Below, piece after piece: positions 44,162-57,778 of a stretch of DNA of 64,000 nt. The stretch spans positions 1,054,001-1,118,000 of the forward strand of contig NZ_PDJC01000001.1 of NCBI RefSeq assembly GCF_002563675.1, read 5' to 3'. The notes beneath the pieces are model-generated. The model did not search any database. It was not told the DNA's origin and saw only the letters and a list, made by a program, of their open reading frames with translations. The translations under genes were made by a program, and so were the position numbers. This DNA is from Propionicimonas paludicola. Its GTDB lineage: Bacteria > Actinomycetota > Actinomycetes > Propionibacteriales > Propionibacteriaceae. The stretch's first letter is position 1. Every line of letters begins with the position of its first letter.

Positions 44162-45256
44162 ATGCCCGGCGGTGCACCGCAGGCTGATCTGAGTCCGGAA
44201 TCGATCCAGGCAATGGTGGGGCAAGCCCTGGCTGCCTTTGCCGCGGCCCAGACCAGCGCCGAACTGAAGGAGGCGCGGCTGGCGCACAGCTCGGATCGTT
44301 CCCCGCTGGCCCTGGCCAACCGCGCGATCGGCACCCTTCCCGGGCCTGAGCGCAAGGAGGCCGGTCAGCGGCTGGGTGCGGCTCGTGCCCAGGTGAACGC
44401 GGCGCTGGCCGCCCGTGAAGAGGAACTGGGTGCCGCCGAACTGGCCGGACGCCTGGTGGCCGAACGGGTGGACGTCAGCCTGCCGGTCGAGTTCGGTCCG
44501 CAGGGTGCCGCGCACCCGATCACCGCGCTGATCGATCTGATGGGCGATGTCTTCGTGGCCATGGGCTGGGAGATCGCCGAAGGTCCCGAGGCTGAGGGCG
44601 AGTGGCTGAACTTCGACGCGCTCAACATCGGCCCCGACCATCCGGCCCGGGGCACCAGCGACACCTTGTTCGTCTCGCCGCTGGAGCAGCACATCGTGCT
44701 GCGCACCCACACCTCTCCGGTACAGGCCCGTTCGATGCTGGACCGCGAGCTGCCGATGTACGTGGTCTGCCCGGGCAAGGTCTACCGGGCCGACGAGTTC
44801 GACGCCACCCACGTCCCGGTCTTCCACCAGATCGAGGGACTCTGCGTTGACAAGGGCATTTCCTTGGCCCACCTGAAGGGCACCCTGGATCACCTGGCCA
44901 AGAGCATGTTCGGTGACGGCATCGAGACTCGGATGCGTCCGCACTACTTCCCGTTCACCGAGCCGTCGGCCGAGGTCGACCTGAAGTGCTTCGTCTGCCG
45001 AGGCGCCTCGGTGGGCAACCCGGACGCCCCCTGCCGCACCTGCAAGTCGCAGGGCTGGATCGAGTGGGGCGGCTGCGGCGTGGTGAACCCGCGGGTGCTG
45101 GCCGCCTGCGGGATCGACACTGAGGTGTACTCCGGCTTCGCTTTTGGGATGGGCATCGAGCGCACCTTGATGTTCCGCAACAACGCCGCCGACATGCGGG
45201 ACATGGTCGAGGGTGACGTCCGGTTCAGCCGCTCACTGAAGGGAATGGCACGATGA
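44162..45256 (+). CDS. pheS: Phenylalanine-tRNA ligase alpha subunit
   Basis: The catalytic alpha subunit of the (alpha-beta)2 enzyme that charges tRNA-Phe. The 364-residue protein has an N-terminal coiled-coil arm (residues ~10-100), then class II motifs: motif 1 PITALIDLMGDVFVAMGWEIAEGPE, motif 2 VYRADEFDATHVPVFHQIEGLCVD and motif 3 GFAFGMGIERTLMFRN. It carries a CRGAS...CRTCKSQGWIE cysteine segment in the catalytic domain, common in this group. The stop overlaps pheT by 4 bases. Confidence 0.96.
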   Translation: MPGGAPQADLSPESIQAMVGQALAAFAAAQTSAELKEARLAHSSDRSPLALANRAIGTLPGPERKEAGQRLGAARAQVNAALAAREEELGAAELAGRLVAERVDVSLPVEFGPQGAAHPITALIDLMGDVFVAMGWEIAEGPEAEGEWLNFDALNIGPDHPARGTSDTLFVSPLEQHIVLRTHTSPVQARSMLDRELPMYVVCPGKVYRADEFDATHVPVFHQIEGLCVDKGISLAHLKGTLDHLAKSMFGDGIETRMRPHYFPFTEPSAEVDLKCFVCRGASVGNPDAPCRTCKSQGWIEWGGCGVVNPRVLAACGIDTEVYSGFAFGMGIERTLMFRNNAADMRDMVEGDVRFSRSLKGMAR

Positions 45257-47769
45257 GGGCCCCACTTGGCTGGCTGCGCGACTACGTCGACCTGCCGCAG
45301 GAGATGACCGGGCGCGAGCTCTCCGAGGTGCTGATCCGAGCCGGACTCGAGGTCGAGAACGTCGACCAGGCCGGGTCGGAGCTCAGCGGACCGATCGTGG
45401 TGGGCCGGATTCTGGCCTTCGTGGACGAGCCGCAGTCCAACGGCAAGACCATCCGCTGGGTGCAGGTCGACGTCGGCCCCGCCCACAACCAGCCGCACCC
45501 GGACTACCCGGACGGCTGCCGCAGCGTGGTCTGTGGCGCCCACAACTTCGCCGTCGGCGACCTGGTCGTGGTCTCGCTGCCCGGCGCCATGCTCACCGGT
45601 GGTTTCGCCATCTCCGCTCGCAAGACCTATGGGCATCTGTCCGACGGCATGATCTGCGCCGAGGACGAGCTGGGCATCGGCAACGACCACTCCGGGATCA
45701 TCATCCTGCCCGCGACCACCGACGACGGCACCCAGCTGAAGCCGGGCGACGATCCGGCCGACGTCCTGCTGATGCGTGACGATGTGCTGGACATCGACGT
45801 GAGCCCCGACATCGGCTACTGCCTGAGCATTCGTGGCCTGGCCCGGGAGGCCGCCCAGAACCTGGGCCTGAGCTACCGTGACGTGGTCACCAAGGCCACC
45901 CCAGCGGCCACGGCGGCCGGCTACCCGGTCCGGCTCGACGATCCGGCCTGCCCGCTGTTCGTCGGAGTTCGGGTGACCGGTTTCGATCCGAGCGCCCCGA
46001 CGCCGCGCTGGATGGCTCGGCGCCTGGTGCTGTCCGGGATGCGCTCGATCTCGCTGCCGGTCGACATCACCAACTACGTGATGCTGGAGACCGGTCAGCC
46101 GCTGCACGCCTACGACGCCGGCTCGCTGGCCGGCACCATCGTGGTCCGCAAGGCTCGGGCCGGGGAGACCCTGGTCACCTTGGACGGGCAGACCCGGCGC
46201 CTGGACGTCGACGACCTGCTGATCACCGATGACAACGGCCCGATCGGCTTGGCCGGTGTCATGGGTGGCGAGTCCACCGAGATGCGCGACACCTCGACCG
46301 ACGTGCTGATCGAGGCGGCCAGCTTCGACTCGGCGTCGATCTCACGGACTCTGCGCCGCCACAACCTGCCTTCTGAGGCCTCCAAGCGCTTCCACCGGGG
46401 TGTGGACCCGCAGGCGGCCTATTCGGCCGCTCATCGGGCTGCTGAGCTGCTGGTGCAGCTGGCCGGGGGCCAGGTGCTGGCCGAGGAGACGGTGGCCGGC
46501 GCGGTGCCGTCCGTGCCGTCCCAGGTGATCGCCGCCGACCTGCCCTCGAAGATCCTGGGCACCGAGGTGCCCGCCGACCGGGTGGTCGAGATTCTGCGGG
46601 CCAGCGGCTGCCAGGTCGAGGTGGATGGCGACCAACTGCGGCTCGTCCCGCCCAGCTGGCGAGGCGACCTGCGCGACCCATATGACTACGTCGAGGAGGT
46701 CGGCCGGAAGATCGGTTTCGACACGATCGCGGCCGTGGTCCCGTCCGCTCCGGTCGGGCGCGGGCTGACCAGGGCGCAGCGAGCCCGGCGAGCCGTGAAC
46801 GCGGCCGCGGTGGCAGCCGGCTTCGTCGAGGTGCTCACCTTCCCGTTCGGCTCTGCCGAAGATCTGGACCGGATGGGCGTGCCGGCCGATGACCGTCGTC
46901 GCAGCCTGGTCCGGTTGGCCAACCCGCTGGCGGAGACTCAGCCGTATCTGCGCACGAGCATGCTGCCCGGCTTGTTCGCGGCCGTGGCCCGCAACACCTC
47001 GCGCGGCAACGACGACCTGGCCCTGTTCGAGACCGGCAGCGTCTTCTTTGCCGGTACCGGGGATCCGGCGCCGATTCCGTCGGTGACCCAGCGTCCCAGC
47101 GAGGCTGAGCTGGCCGCGATCGCCGCCGCACTTCCCGAGCAGCCACGGATGCTCGGAGCGGTCCTGTGCGGCCAGTGGCGGCGTCCGGGCTGGCAGGGCG
47201 ACGCGATTCCGGCCGGGTGGCAGCAGGCGCTGGCTCTGGTCGACGTGGCCGCCGGCGCGGTCGGCGTCGAGCTGGTCCGGCGGTCGGCCGAGTACTGGCC
47301 CTGGCATCCGGGTCGCTGCGCTGAACTGGTGGTGGCCGGCTCTGTCATCGGTCATGCCGGCGAACTGCATCCGGAGGTGATCAAGGCCTTCGGACTGCCC
47401 GAGCGGACCGCGGCGGTGGAGTTCGATCTGGACGCCCTGATCGAGCTGGCGCCTCGCGGCGGTGACATCGTGGCGGTCTCGCCGCACCCGGTCGCGAAGG
47501 AAGACGTGGCTCTCGTCGTCCCCACTGAGGTCGCTGTGGCGGACGTCCAGTCGGCTCTGGTCGACGGTGCGGGGGAGCTGCTGGAGTCGATCAGTCTGTT
47601 CGATATCTTCACCGGAGCTCAGGTCCCCGCTGGGCATCGTTCGCTGGCGTTCGCCTTGCGCTTCCGGGCACCGGATCGCACGTTGACCGACGCCGAGACG
47701 TCTGCGGCCAGGGTGGCGGCGGTGGCCTGCGCTGAGCAGCGGCATGGGGCGGTACTGCGCTCCTTCTAG
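45253..47769 (+). CDS. pheT: Phenylalanine-tRNA ligase beta subunit
   Basis: An 838-residue subunit that binds tRNA-Phe and edits mischarged tyrosine. Domains in order: N-terminal core (RAPLGWLRDYVDLP), a tRNA-binding OB domain (GPIVVGRILAFVDEPQ; VVCGAHNFAVGDLVVVSLPGAML), the B3/B4 editing region (TNYVMLETGQPLHAYDAGSL), B5 (PSWRGDLRDPYDYVEEVGRKIGFD), the degenerate class II domain, and the C-terminal FDX-ACB domain (VSPHPVAKEDVALVVP). Length is normal. A canonical intrinsic terminator follows. Confidence 0.96.
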   Translation: MRAPLGWLRDYVDLPQEMTGRELSEVLIRAGLEVENVDQAGSELSGPIVVGRILAFVDEPQSNGKTIRWVQVDVGPAHNQPHPDYPDGCRSVVCGAHNFAVGDLVVVSLPGAMLTGGFAISARKTYGHLSDGMICAEDELGIGNDHSGIIILPATTDDGTQLKPGDDPADVLLMRDDVLDIDVSPDIGYCLSIRGLAREAAQNLGLSYRDVVTKATPAATAAGYPVRLDDPACPLFVGVRVTGFDPSAPTPRWMARRLVLSGMRSISLPVDITNYVMLETGQPLHAYDAGSLAGTIVVRKARAGETLVTLDGQTRRLDVDDLLITDDNGPIGLAGVMGGESTEMRDTSTDVLIEAASFDSASISRTLRRHNLPSEASKRFHRGVDPQAAYSAAHRAAELLVQLAGGQVLAEETVAGAVPSVPSQVIAADLPSKILGTEVPADRVVEILRASGCQVEVDGDQLRLVPPSWRGDLRDPYDYVEEVGRKIGFDTIAAVVPSAPVGRGLTRAQRARRAVNAAAVAAGFVEVLTFPFGSAEDLDRMGVPADDRRRSLVRLANPLAETQPYLRTSMLPGLFAAVARNTSRGNDDLALFETGSVFFAGTGDPAPIPSVTQRPSEAELAAIAAALPEQPRMLGAVLCGQWRRPGWQGDAIPAGWQQALALVDVAAGAVGVELVRRSAEYWPWHPGRCAELVVAGSVIGHAGELHPEVIKAFGLPERTAAVEFDLDALIELAPRGGDIVAVSPHPVAKEDVALVVPTEVAVADVQSALVDGAGELLESISLFDIFTGAQVPAGHRSLAFALRFRAPDRTLTDAETSAARVAAVACAEQRHGAVLRSF

Positions 47770-47783
47770 GCGAGTCTCCTTTC

Positions 47784-47822
47784 AGCGCCCGTGGACACTG
47801 GTCCACGGGCGCTGTTCTTTTT
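47784..47822 (+). terminator. Intrinsic terminator of pheST
   Basis: A perfect 13-bp stem (AGCGCCCGTGGAC, loop ACTG, GTCCACGGGCGCT; 47784-47813) is followed by GTTCTTTTT, a good T-run, 14 bases after the pheT stop. One of the few canonical intrinsic terminators in the window. Confidence 0.92.
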
Positions 47823-47935
47823 GCCCCCGAATGGGTGGCATCGGGTGGTCCTCTAATGGGTGACAAATGCGATGCCATTTCTATCACCCATTTGGGTGAC
47901 TAGCCCCCGAATGGGTAACACTCCCTCGGGTGACA
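47823..47935. repeat. Cluster of TGGGTGACA half-sites with one palindrome
   Basis: Within 113 bases: AATGGGTGGCA (47830-47840), AATGGGTGACA (47855-47865), the 16-base palindrome TCACCCA-TT-TGGGTGA (47884-47899), AATGGGTAACA (47910-47920) and CTCGGGTGACA (47925-47935). A 14-base direct repeat GCCCCCGAATGGGT occurs at 47823 and 47903. The regular motif suggests a dimeric DNA-binding protein; none is known to me with this consensus. Confidence 0.75.
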
Positions 47936-48031
47936 AGGGCAAACGATGGATTGATCGCGATCAAGGAATGCCTGGCCCGCGTCAAATAGGGTTGGGTTGA
48001 GCGGTGGTGAATTGTGCATTTTCGCGCTATG

Positions 48032-48068
48032 TTTTACGCAGTCGTCCGATGAGGGGGATTGCGTAGAA
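48032..48068. other. Hairpin with GAGGGGG loop (H1)
   Basis: TTTTACGCA pairs with TGCGTAGAA (nine pairs, one G-T); the 19-base loop contains GATGAGGGGGAT. First of a series with similar loops. Confidence 0.5.
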
Positions 48069-48159
48069 GACGAGGATGACTGGCGCCGCAGGGCCGCTCC
48101 ATCAATCTGGCGGAGCTGAACGGGTGCCCGGTCTGACCGAGCTTCTGGGCTGTGTGCTT

Positions 48160-48195
48160 CGGCCGGAATCCGCAGGAGGGGGCGGATTCCGGCCG
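48160..48195. other. Hairpin with AGGAGGGG loop (H2)
   Basis: A perfect 14-bp stem (CGGCCGGAATCCGC with its complement, 48160-48173 and 48182-48195) closes an 8-base loop AGGAGGGG. The loop contains a perfect Shine-Dalgarno-like AGGAGG. On the other strand the loop is CCCCTCCT. Confidence 0.75.
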
Positions 48196-48310
48196 GACCA
48201 CCGCCGAGGCTCAGCTTCGATGCAGTACATCTGGATGACGAACTGTGACGACGATCACGATCACGGGCGCTCTGCCCGACGATCGGATGGCTGGTCGCGG
48301 TGTGCGTGCA

Positions 48311-48345
48311 GTGACTCGGGAGCCGAGGGGGAGTTCCCGAGTCAC
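48311..48345. other. Hairpin with GAGGGGGAG loop (H3)
   Basis: A perfect 11-bp stem (GTGACTCGGGA, 48311-48321, with its complement 48335-48345) encloses a 13-base loop GCCGAGGGGGAGT. Again the loop core is GAGGGGG. Confidence 0.7.
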
Positions 48346-48442
48346 CCGCCGCTCCTCTGGGCTTCCCAATGCCCGCATTCGGGTTGGGGGAATGCCAGTT
48401 CAAACCGGCTTACGGGCGGTGTCACCCGAAAGAGTGACGCGG

Positions 48443-48458
48443 TCACCCAAATGGGTGA
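48443..48458. repeat. Second perfect palindrome TCACCCA-AA-TGGGTGA
   Basis: A 16-base perfect palindrome identical in both arms to that at 47884-47899 and differing only in the central dinucleotide (AA instead of TT). Nearby half-sites: TGTCACCCG (48420-48428) and TTGGGTGA (48507-48514). Confidence 0.8.
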
Positions 48459-48673
48459 CAATTTCCTCTAGCGATGCCGCGATCGGCAGGATGACAAGCC
48501 CGAACGTTGGGTGAAATGTCACAGAGGCTCACTGGTTAGGCCGTTTGTGGAATGTTCGGAAATTGTGACGTTAATGATGGTCGACGCCACTTCGGATGGT
48601 TATGATCGTCCCACTGGGGGAGCTGAGCGAGGGCACGCCGCCATGTGCCTGACAAGGGGGCGCCCAAGCGGAC

Positions 48674-48711
48674 AGGGAGGTAGCTGCGGCCAGGGAGCGC
48701 GCTACCTCCCT
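48674..48711 (+). terminator. Strong hairpin (H4), possible terminator
   Basis: An 11-bp stem (AGGGAGGTAGC, 48674-48684, with its complement 48701-48711) with a 16-base loop containing CAGGGAG, followed by CTTCC. It could end an untranslated RNA transcribed rightward from near a TATGAT at 48601-48606, or be part of the hairpin series. Confidence 0.55.
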
Positions 48712-48813
48712 CTTCCATGTCAGCCCGCCGGCCCATCGGCGCCCGGGTTGTTGCCGCAGTAGCTGTGGGTGCGCCGCGGAGCGCTGGTGAGGTGAGGCTG
48801 CCACACTGGAGTC

Positions 48814-49593
48814 ATGCGAACTGCGCGCGATATCGAGTGCTGGCTGACCGACATGGACGGAGTCCTGGTTCACGAGAACCAGCCGATCCCCGGTGCGGCG
48901 GAGCTGCTCAAGCGCTGGGTGGACACCTCCCGCCGATTCCTGGTGCTGACCAACAACTCCATCTACACCCCGCGTGACCTCTCGGCGCGACTGGCGCTGT
49001 CCGGGCTGGTGGTGCCGGAGGAGAACCTGTGGACGTCGGCATTGGCCACGGCGGACTTCCTAGCCGGCCAGCGCGGGGAGAAGACCGCTTTCGTGATCGG
49101 TGAAGCCGGGCTGACCACCGCGCTGCATGAGGCGGGCTTCGTGATGACCGAGACCGATCCGGCCTATGTGGTGATGGGGGAGACCCGCAACTACAGCTTC
49201 GAGGCGATCACCAAGGCGGTGCGCCTGATCAACGGTGGTGCTCGCTTCATCGTGACCAACCCCGACACCACAGGCCCGTCCGCCGAGGGGCCGCTGCCGG
49301 CCACCGGTGCCGTGGCTGCCATGGTGACGGCCGCCACCAACCGGCAGCCCTACGTGGTCGGCAAACCGAACCCGATGATGTTCCGCTCGGCCATGAACCG
49401 GATCGAGGCGCACTCGGAGACCACGGCGATGATCGGCGACCGAATGGACACCGACATCGTGGCGGGGATGGAAGCCGGCCTGTTCACGCTGTTGGTGCTG
49501 TCCGGAGTGACCAGTCGCGAGGAGATCGAGACCTTCCCGTATCGGCCTTCTCAGGTGATGGAGTCGGTGGCTGATCTGGTCGCGCTGCTCTAG
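48814..49593 (+). CDS. HAD-superfamily IIA phosphatase (NagD-like)
   Basis: A 259-residue hydrolase of the HAD superfamily with a C2 cap. Motif I is WLTDMDGVLVHENQPIPGA (Asp nucleophile and second Asp, residues ~12-16), motif II LVLTNNS, motif III VVGKPNPMMFRSAM (Lys) and motif IV MIGDRMDTDIVAGMEAG. NagD-type enzymes dephosphorylate nucleotides or sugar phosphates. GCGAACTG follows the ATG; the start has only a weak ribosome-binding site (GGAG two bases before it). It is followed by argC but ends 14 bases before the ARG boxes, so it is not part of the arg operon. Confidence 0.9.
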   Translation: MRTARDIECWLTDMDGVLVHENQPIPGAAELLKRWVDTSRRFLVLTNNSIYTPRDLSARLALSGLVVPEENLWTSALATADFLAGQRGEKTAFVIGEAGLTTALHEAGFVMTETDPAYVVMGETRNYSFEAITKAVRLINGGARFIVTNPDTTGPSAEGPLPATGAVAAMVTAATNRQPYVVGKPNPMMFRSAMNRIEAHSETTAMIGDRMDTDIVAGMEAGLFTLLVLSGVTSREEIETFPYRPSQVMESVADLVALL

Positions 49594-51820
<2,227 letters not shown>

Positions 51821-51824
<4 letters not shown>

Positions 51825-52702
51825 TCAATGCGGCTGCCAAGGCGTCCATCCTGATCGAAGCCCTGCCGTGGCTGGCCAGCTACGTGGGCAAGACCATGGT
51901 GATCAAATACGGCGGCAACGCCATGGTCGACGATGAGCTGAAGGCCGCGTTCGCCGAGGATGTGATCTTCCTGCGCACGGTCGGCGTCAAGCCGGTGGTG
52001 GTGCACGGCGGCGGCCCGCAGATCTCGTCCATGCTCAAGCGGCTGGGCATCGCCAGCGAGTTCCGTGGCGGCCTGCGGGTCACCACCCCCGAAGCCATGG
52101 ACGTGGTCCGGATGGTCCTGATGGGCCAGGTGAACCGGGAACTGGTCGGCCTGCTTAATGCCCGCGGCCCGGTGGCCGTGGGCCTGAGCGGCGAGGACGC
52201 CGGCCTGCTCACCGCGGAGCGCAAGGGGATCGAGCTGGACGGTGAGGAGATCGACCTGGGCCTGGTCGGTGAGGTGACCGAGGTGCGTCCGGAGGCCCTG
52301 ATCGACCTGATCAACGCCGGACGGATTCCGGTGGTGGCCACGGTGGCTCCCGATGACGAGGGCCAGGTCTACAACGTCAACGCCGACACCGCGGCCGGGG
52401 CGCTGGCCGCAGCGCTGGACGCCGACCGGCTGGTCGTGCTCACCGACGTGGCCGGGCTCTACGCCGACTGGCCGAACTCGACCGAGGTGATCCGCCAGAT
52501 CAGCACCAGTGAGCTCGAGCTGCTGCTGCCGTCCTTGGCATCGGGGATGATCCCGAAGATGGAGGCCTGCCTGAAAGCGGTCCAGGCCGGAGTGCCCAAG
52601 GCCACCGTGATCGACGGACGAGTGCCGCACTCGCTGCTGCTGGAAATGTTCACTGACGAGGGGATCGGCACCATGGTGCGCGATCAGGAGGATGCATTGT
52701 GA
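51821..52702 (+). CDS. argB: Acetylglutamate kinase ArgB
   Basis: ArgB phosphorylates N-acetylglutamate, the usually arginine-inhibited committed step. The 293-residue protein has the amino-acid kinase fold: [13 protein letters not shown] (residues ~26-38, lysine for phosphate), [18 protein letters not shown], the substrate region [30 protein letters not shown] and [11 protein letters not shown]. The N-terminal helix ([17 protein letters not shown]) typical of arginine-sensitive hexameric enzymes is present, so feedback inhibition by arginine is likely. Overlaps argJ and argD by 4 bases. Confidence 0.96.
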
Positions 52703-53897
52703 CGATCAGTCCGACCGGCTCTCAGGCCGAGCTCGCCGAACGGCACAGTCACGTCCTGATGAGGAACCTGGGCACTCCGCTGCGGGTCTTCGTCCGGGGC
52801 GAGGGCTCTTATCTGTGGGATGCCGACGGCAACCGCTACCTGGATCTGCTGGCCGGCATCGCCGTGAACGCCCTGGGCCACGCCCATCCGCAGGTGCTGG
52901 GCGCGATCTCGGCGCAGCTGTCCACCCTCGGCCAGGTCTCCAACTACTTCGCCACCCCCACCCAGATTGGGCTGGCCGAGCGGCTGGCCGCCATGGCGAC
53001 CGTCAACGCGCCCGAGCGGTCGGCCCGGGTCTTCCTGTGTAACTCCGGCACCGAGGCCAACGAGGCCGGCTTCAAGCTGGCCCGGCTGACCGGGCGTCCG
53101 CGGATCATCGCCATGGAGGGCGCCTTCCACGGGCGGACCATGGGGGCCTTGGCGATCACCGCCAATCCGGCCTATCGGGCTCCGTTCGAGCCGCTGCCCG
53201 GCGGAGTGACCTTCGTCCCCTACGGTGACGTGGACGCCCTTGCCGCCGAGCTGGACGAGACCGTGGCCGCCGTGGTGATCGAGCCGATCCAGGGCGAGAA
53301 CGGCGTGGTCGATCCGGGCGTGGACTTCTTGGCCAAGGCCAGGGAGCTGACCACGGCCACCGGGACGCTGCTGTGGCTGGACGAGATCCAGACCGGCATC
53401 GGGCGCTGCGGGGACTGGCTGGCCAGCACTTCGTCCGGCATCTGTGCGGACATCGTCACCCTGGCCAAGGGCCTGGGCAACGGCTTCCCGATCGGCGCCT
53501 GCGTGGCCACCGGGGCGGCCGCCGAGCTGTTCGGGCCGGGTGCTCACGGCAGCACCTTCGGAGGCAACCCAGTGGCGGCAGCAGCCGGCCTGGCCGTGCT
53601 GTCGATCATCGAGCGGGACGGGCTGCTGGCCCACGTCCGCGAGGTGGGTGACCGGTTCGCCGCGGCCATCACGGCCCTGAACCATCCGCTGATCGCCCAG
53701 GTCCGGGGACGGGGTCTGTTGCGCGGGGTGGTGCTGACTCGGCCGGTGGCCCCGGCTGTGGCCGCAGCCGCCCTGGATGGCGGCTTCGTGATCAACGCGC
53801 CGCGTCCCAACGTGTTGCGGATCGCCCCGCCGCTGAACGTCACCGCAGATCAGTTGGACGGCTTCGTGGCCGCTCTGCCCGGCTTCCTGGATCAGCC

Positions 53898-53901
<4 letters not shown>
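52699..53901 (+). CDS. argD: Acetylornithine aminotransferase ArgD
   Basis: A 400-residue PLP-dependent class III aminotransferase converting N-acetylglutamate semialdehyde to N-acetylornithine. Motifs: [75 protein letters not shown] and the Schiff-base lysine in [15 protein letters not shown] (near residue 257). The C-terminal [19 protein letters not shown] is conserved. GTG start overlapping argB; GGAGG lies shortly upstream in the argB end. Length normal. Confidence 0.96.
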
Positions 53902-56464
<2,563 letters not shown>

Positions 56465-56468
<4 letters not shown>

Positions 56469-57619
56469 TGTCCGGCCTCCTCCGGTCGCGGGATCTCGGC
56501 CAGCACGCGGTAGCCGCCACCGGGCAGATTGCCCGCCTCCAGCCGTCCGCCCCAGACCGCGATCCGCTCTCTCATGCCGACCTGGCCACCACCCTCGACG
56601 GCGTCAGTTGGGGCGCCCTGACCCTGGTCGGTGACGACCAGGGTGAGCCGGTCCGGGTCGAACCCCACCCGAACCTCGGCCCGGTCGGTGCCACTGTGCC
56701 GCATCACGTTAGTCAGTGACTCCTGCAGCACCCGGTAGCAGGTCAGGCCCAGGGCCGGGCTGAGCGGCCACGGTTCGCCGTCCCGGACGACGTCCACGCC
56801 GACGCCGGCCGCGCCGGCCTGGGCCACCAGATGGTCCAGCTCGTTCAGGGTCGGGTTGGGGGCATTGTCGTCACCGGGGTTGCGCAGAGCACCGAGCAGC
56901 TGGCGAACCTCGTGCAGCGAGCTGCGGCTGCGCTCGGCGATGGCCGTCAGCGCATCCTGGGCGGCCTGGGGGTCATCGATCGCGACCCGGGCACCGACGC
57001 CGGCCTGCAAGGCGATGGCGCCGAGGCTGTGGCCGACCACGTCATGCAGCTCCCTGGCGATCCGCAGTCGCTCCTGGTTCACCGCATTCCGGCTGGCCTC
57101 GACCTTGGCCCGCTCGGCAAGTTCGGCGCGCTCGGCCAGCAGAGCCGAGGCTCGGCGCTGTGCCTGGCCGGCCCGGCCCAGGGCGAACATGCCGACGAAC
57201 AACGCGATGTTGGTGATCGCCTCCGGCCACGACATCCGTCCGGGGAGGGCGGCGACCAGGCCGATCAGGGCGGCACAGAAGACGGCGGCCAGGGCAGTGA
57301 TCCGCGCACTGCGCTGGGCCGCGACCGAGTAGGCGGCCAGGAACAGGGCCGAGCCGACCACCGGAGTGCCATAGCCGAGCAGGAGCAGCGCCACGACGGC
57401 CGAGCCGGAGACCAGCAGCACGGTCAGCGGCAGGATCCGCCGTGCCGCGAAGGGAACGGTCGCGATCAGCAGCAACACCAGCTGCAGCCCGGAGATGGTC
57501 GGATGCAGGGAGAACGCGATGGCAATGGTGACTGCCAGCAGCAAGCCGAGCGCCAGGATGCCGTCCAGCAGCCAGGGACGGTCCTCGTCCAGCCGCTGCA
57601 GGGCGCGCCAGGTTCTCAC
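56465..57619 (-). CDS. NarL-type sensor histidine kinase
   Basis: A 384-residue membrane sensor kinase of the DesK/LiaS-like class. About five to six N-terminal hydrophobic helices (to residue ~150) are followed by a coiled coil (LLAERAELAERAKVEASRNAV), the HisKA_3 motif with the phosphoacceptor His in LRIARELHDVVGHSLGAIAL (near residue 190), and the ATPase domain with LVVTDQGQGAP and GGQVGMRERIAVWGG. The signal is unknown. It is upstream of and translationally coupled to its regulator. The divergent downstream gene is the membrane hydrolase. Confidence 0.92.
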
Positions 57620-57778
57620 CGGTCAAGCTTGGCAAGGCTGCGGGCGCGCCGCCAACGTTCCCGAGAATGATCCGGTCGTCATTCTCCAGACCGACCCCGC
57701 CCGAGTGTGTGGCCCCTAGATGGACGGAGAAGACCGTTCCGCGGCCGGACGCCGTCCCGGGCGTCGGCCGACAGGCTG

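Larger units (their letters stand above)
47823..48813. other. 991-bp gene-free, highly structured interval
   Basis: No open frame here has a convincing start, codon pattern or domain. The interval is less GC-rich than its neighbours and holds two kinds of regular structure: a set of palindromic and half-site DNA motifs with core TGGGTGA (47823-47935 and 48420-48514), and at least four hairpins with purine-rich loops. It may encode one or more small RNAs, contain an operator cluster, or both. The individual pieces are listed separately. Confidence 0.7.

Noticed and set aside
47900-48403. Minus-strand open frame of 167 codons in the interval after pheT
   Set aside because: Ser/His/Pro-rich composition without structure or start signal; it runs through the palindromes and hairpins.
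48245-48514. Plus-strand frame starting VTTITITGALP, resembling a Thr/Ile-rich leader peptide such as ThrL
   Set aside because: The frame runs for 89 codons with random-looking Arg/Ser-rich sequence, has no ribosome-binding site, and no threonine or isoleucine biosynthesis genes follow.
48600-48715. Known riboswitch (TPP, cobalamin, c-di-AMP, SAM) upstream of the HAD gene
   Set aside because: None of the conserved core sequences of these classes could be found by eye; only generic hairpins are present.
47784-48813. CRISPR array or phage attachment site as explanation of the repeats after pheT
   Set aside because: Repeats are short, palindromic and irregularly spaced, with no equal-length spacers and no cas genes.
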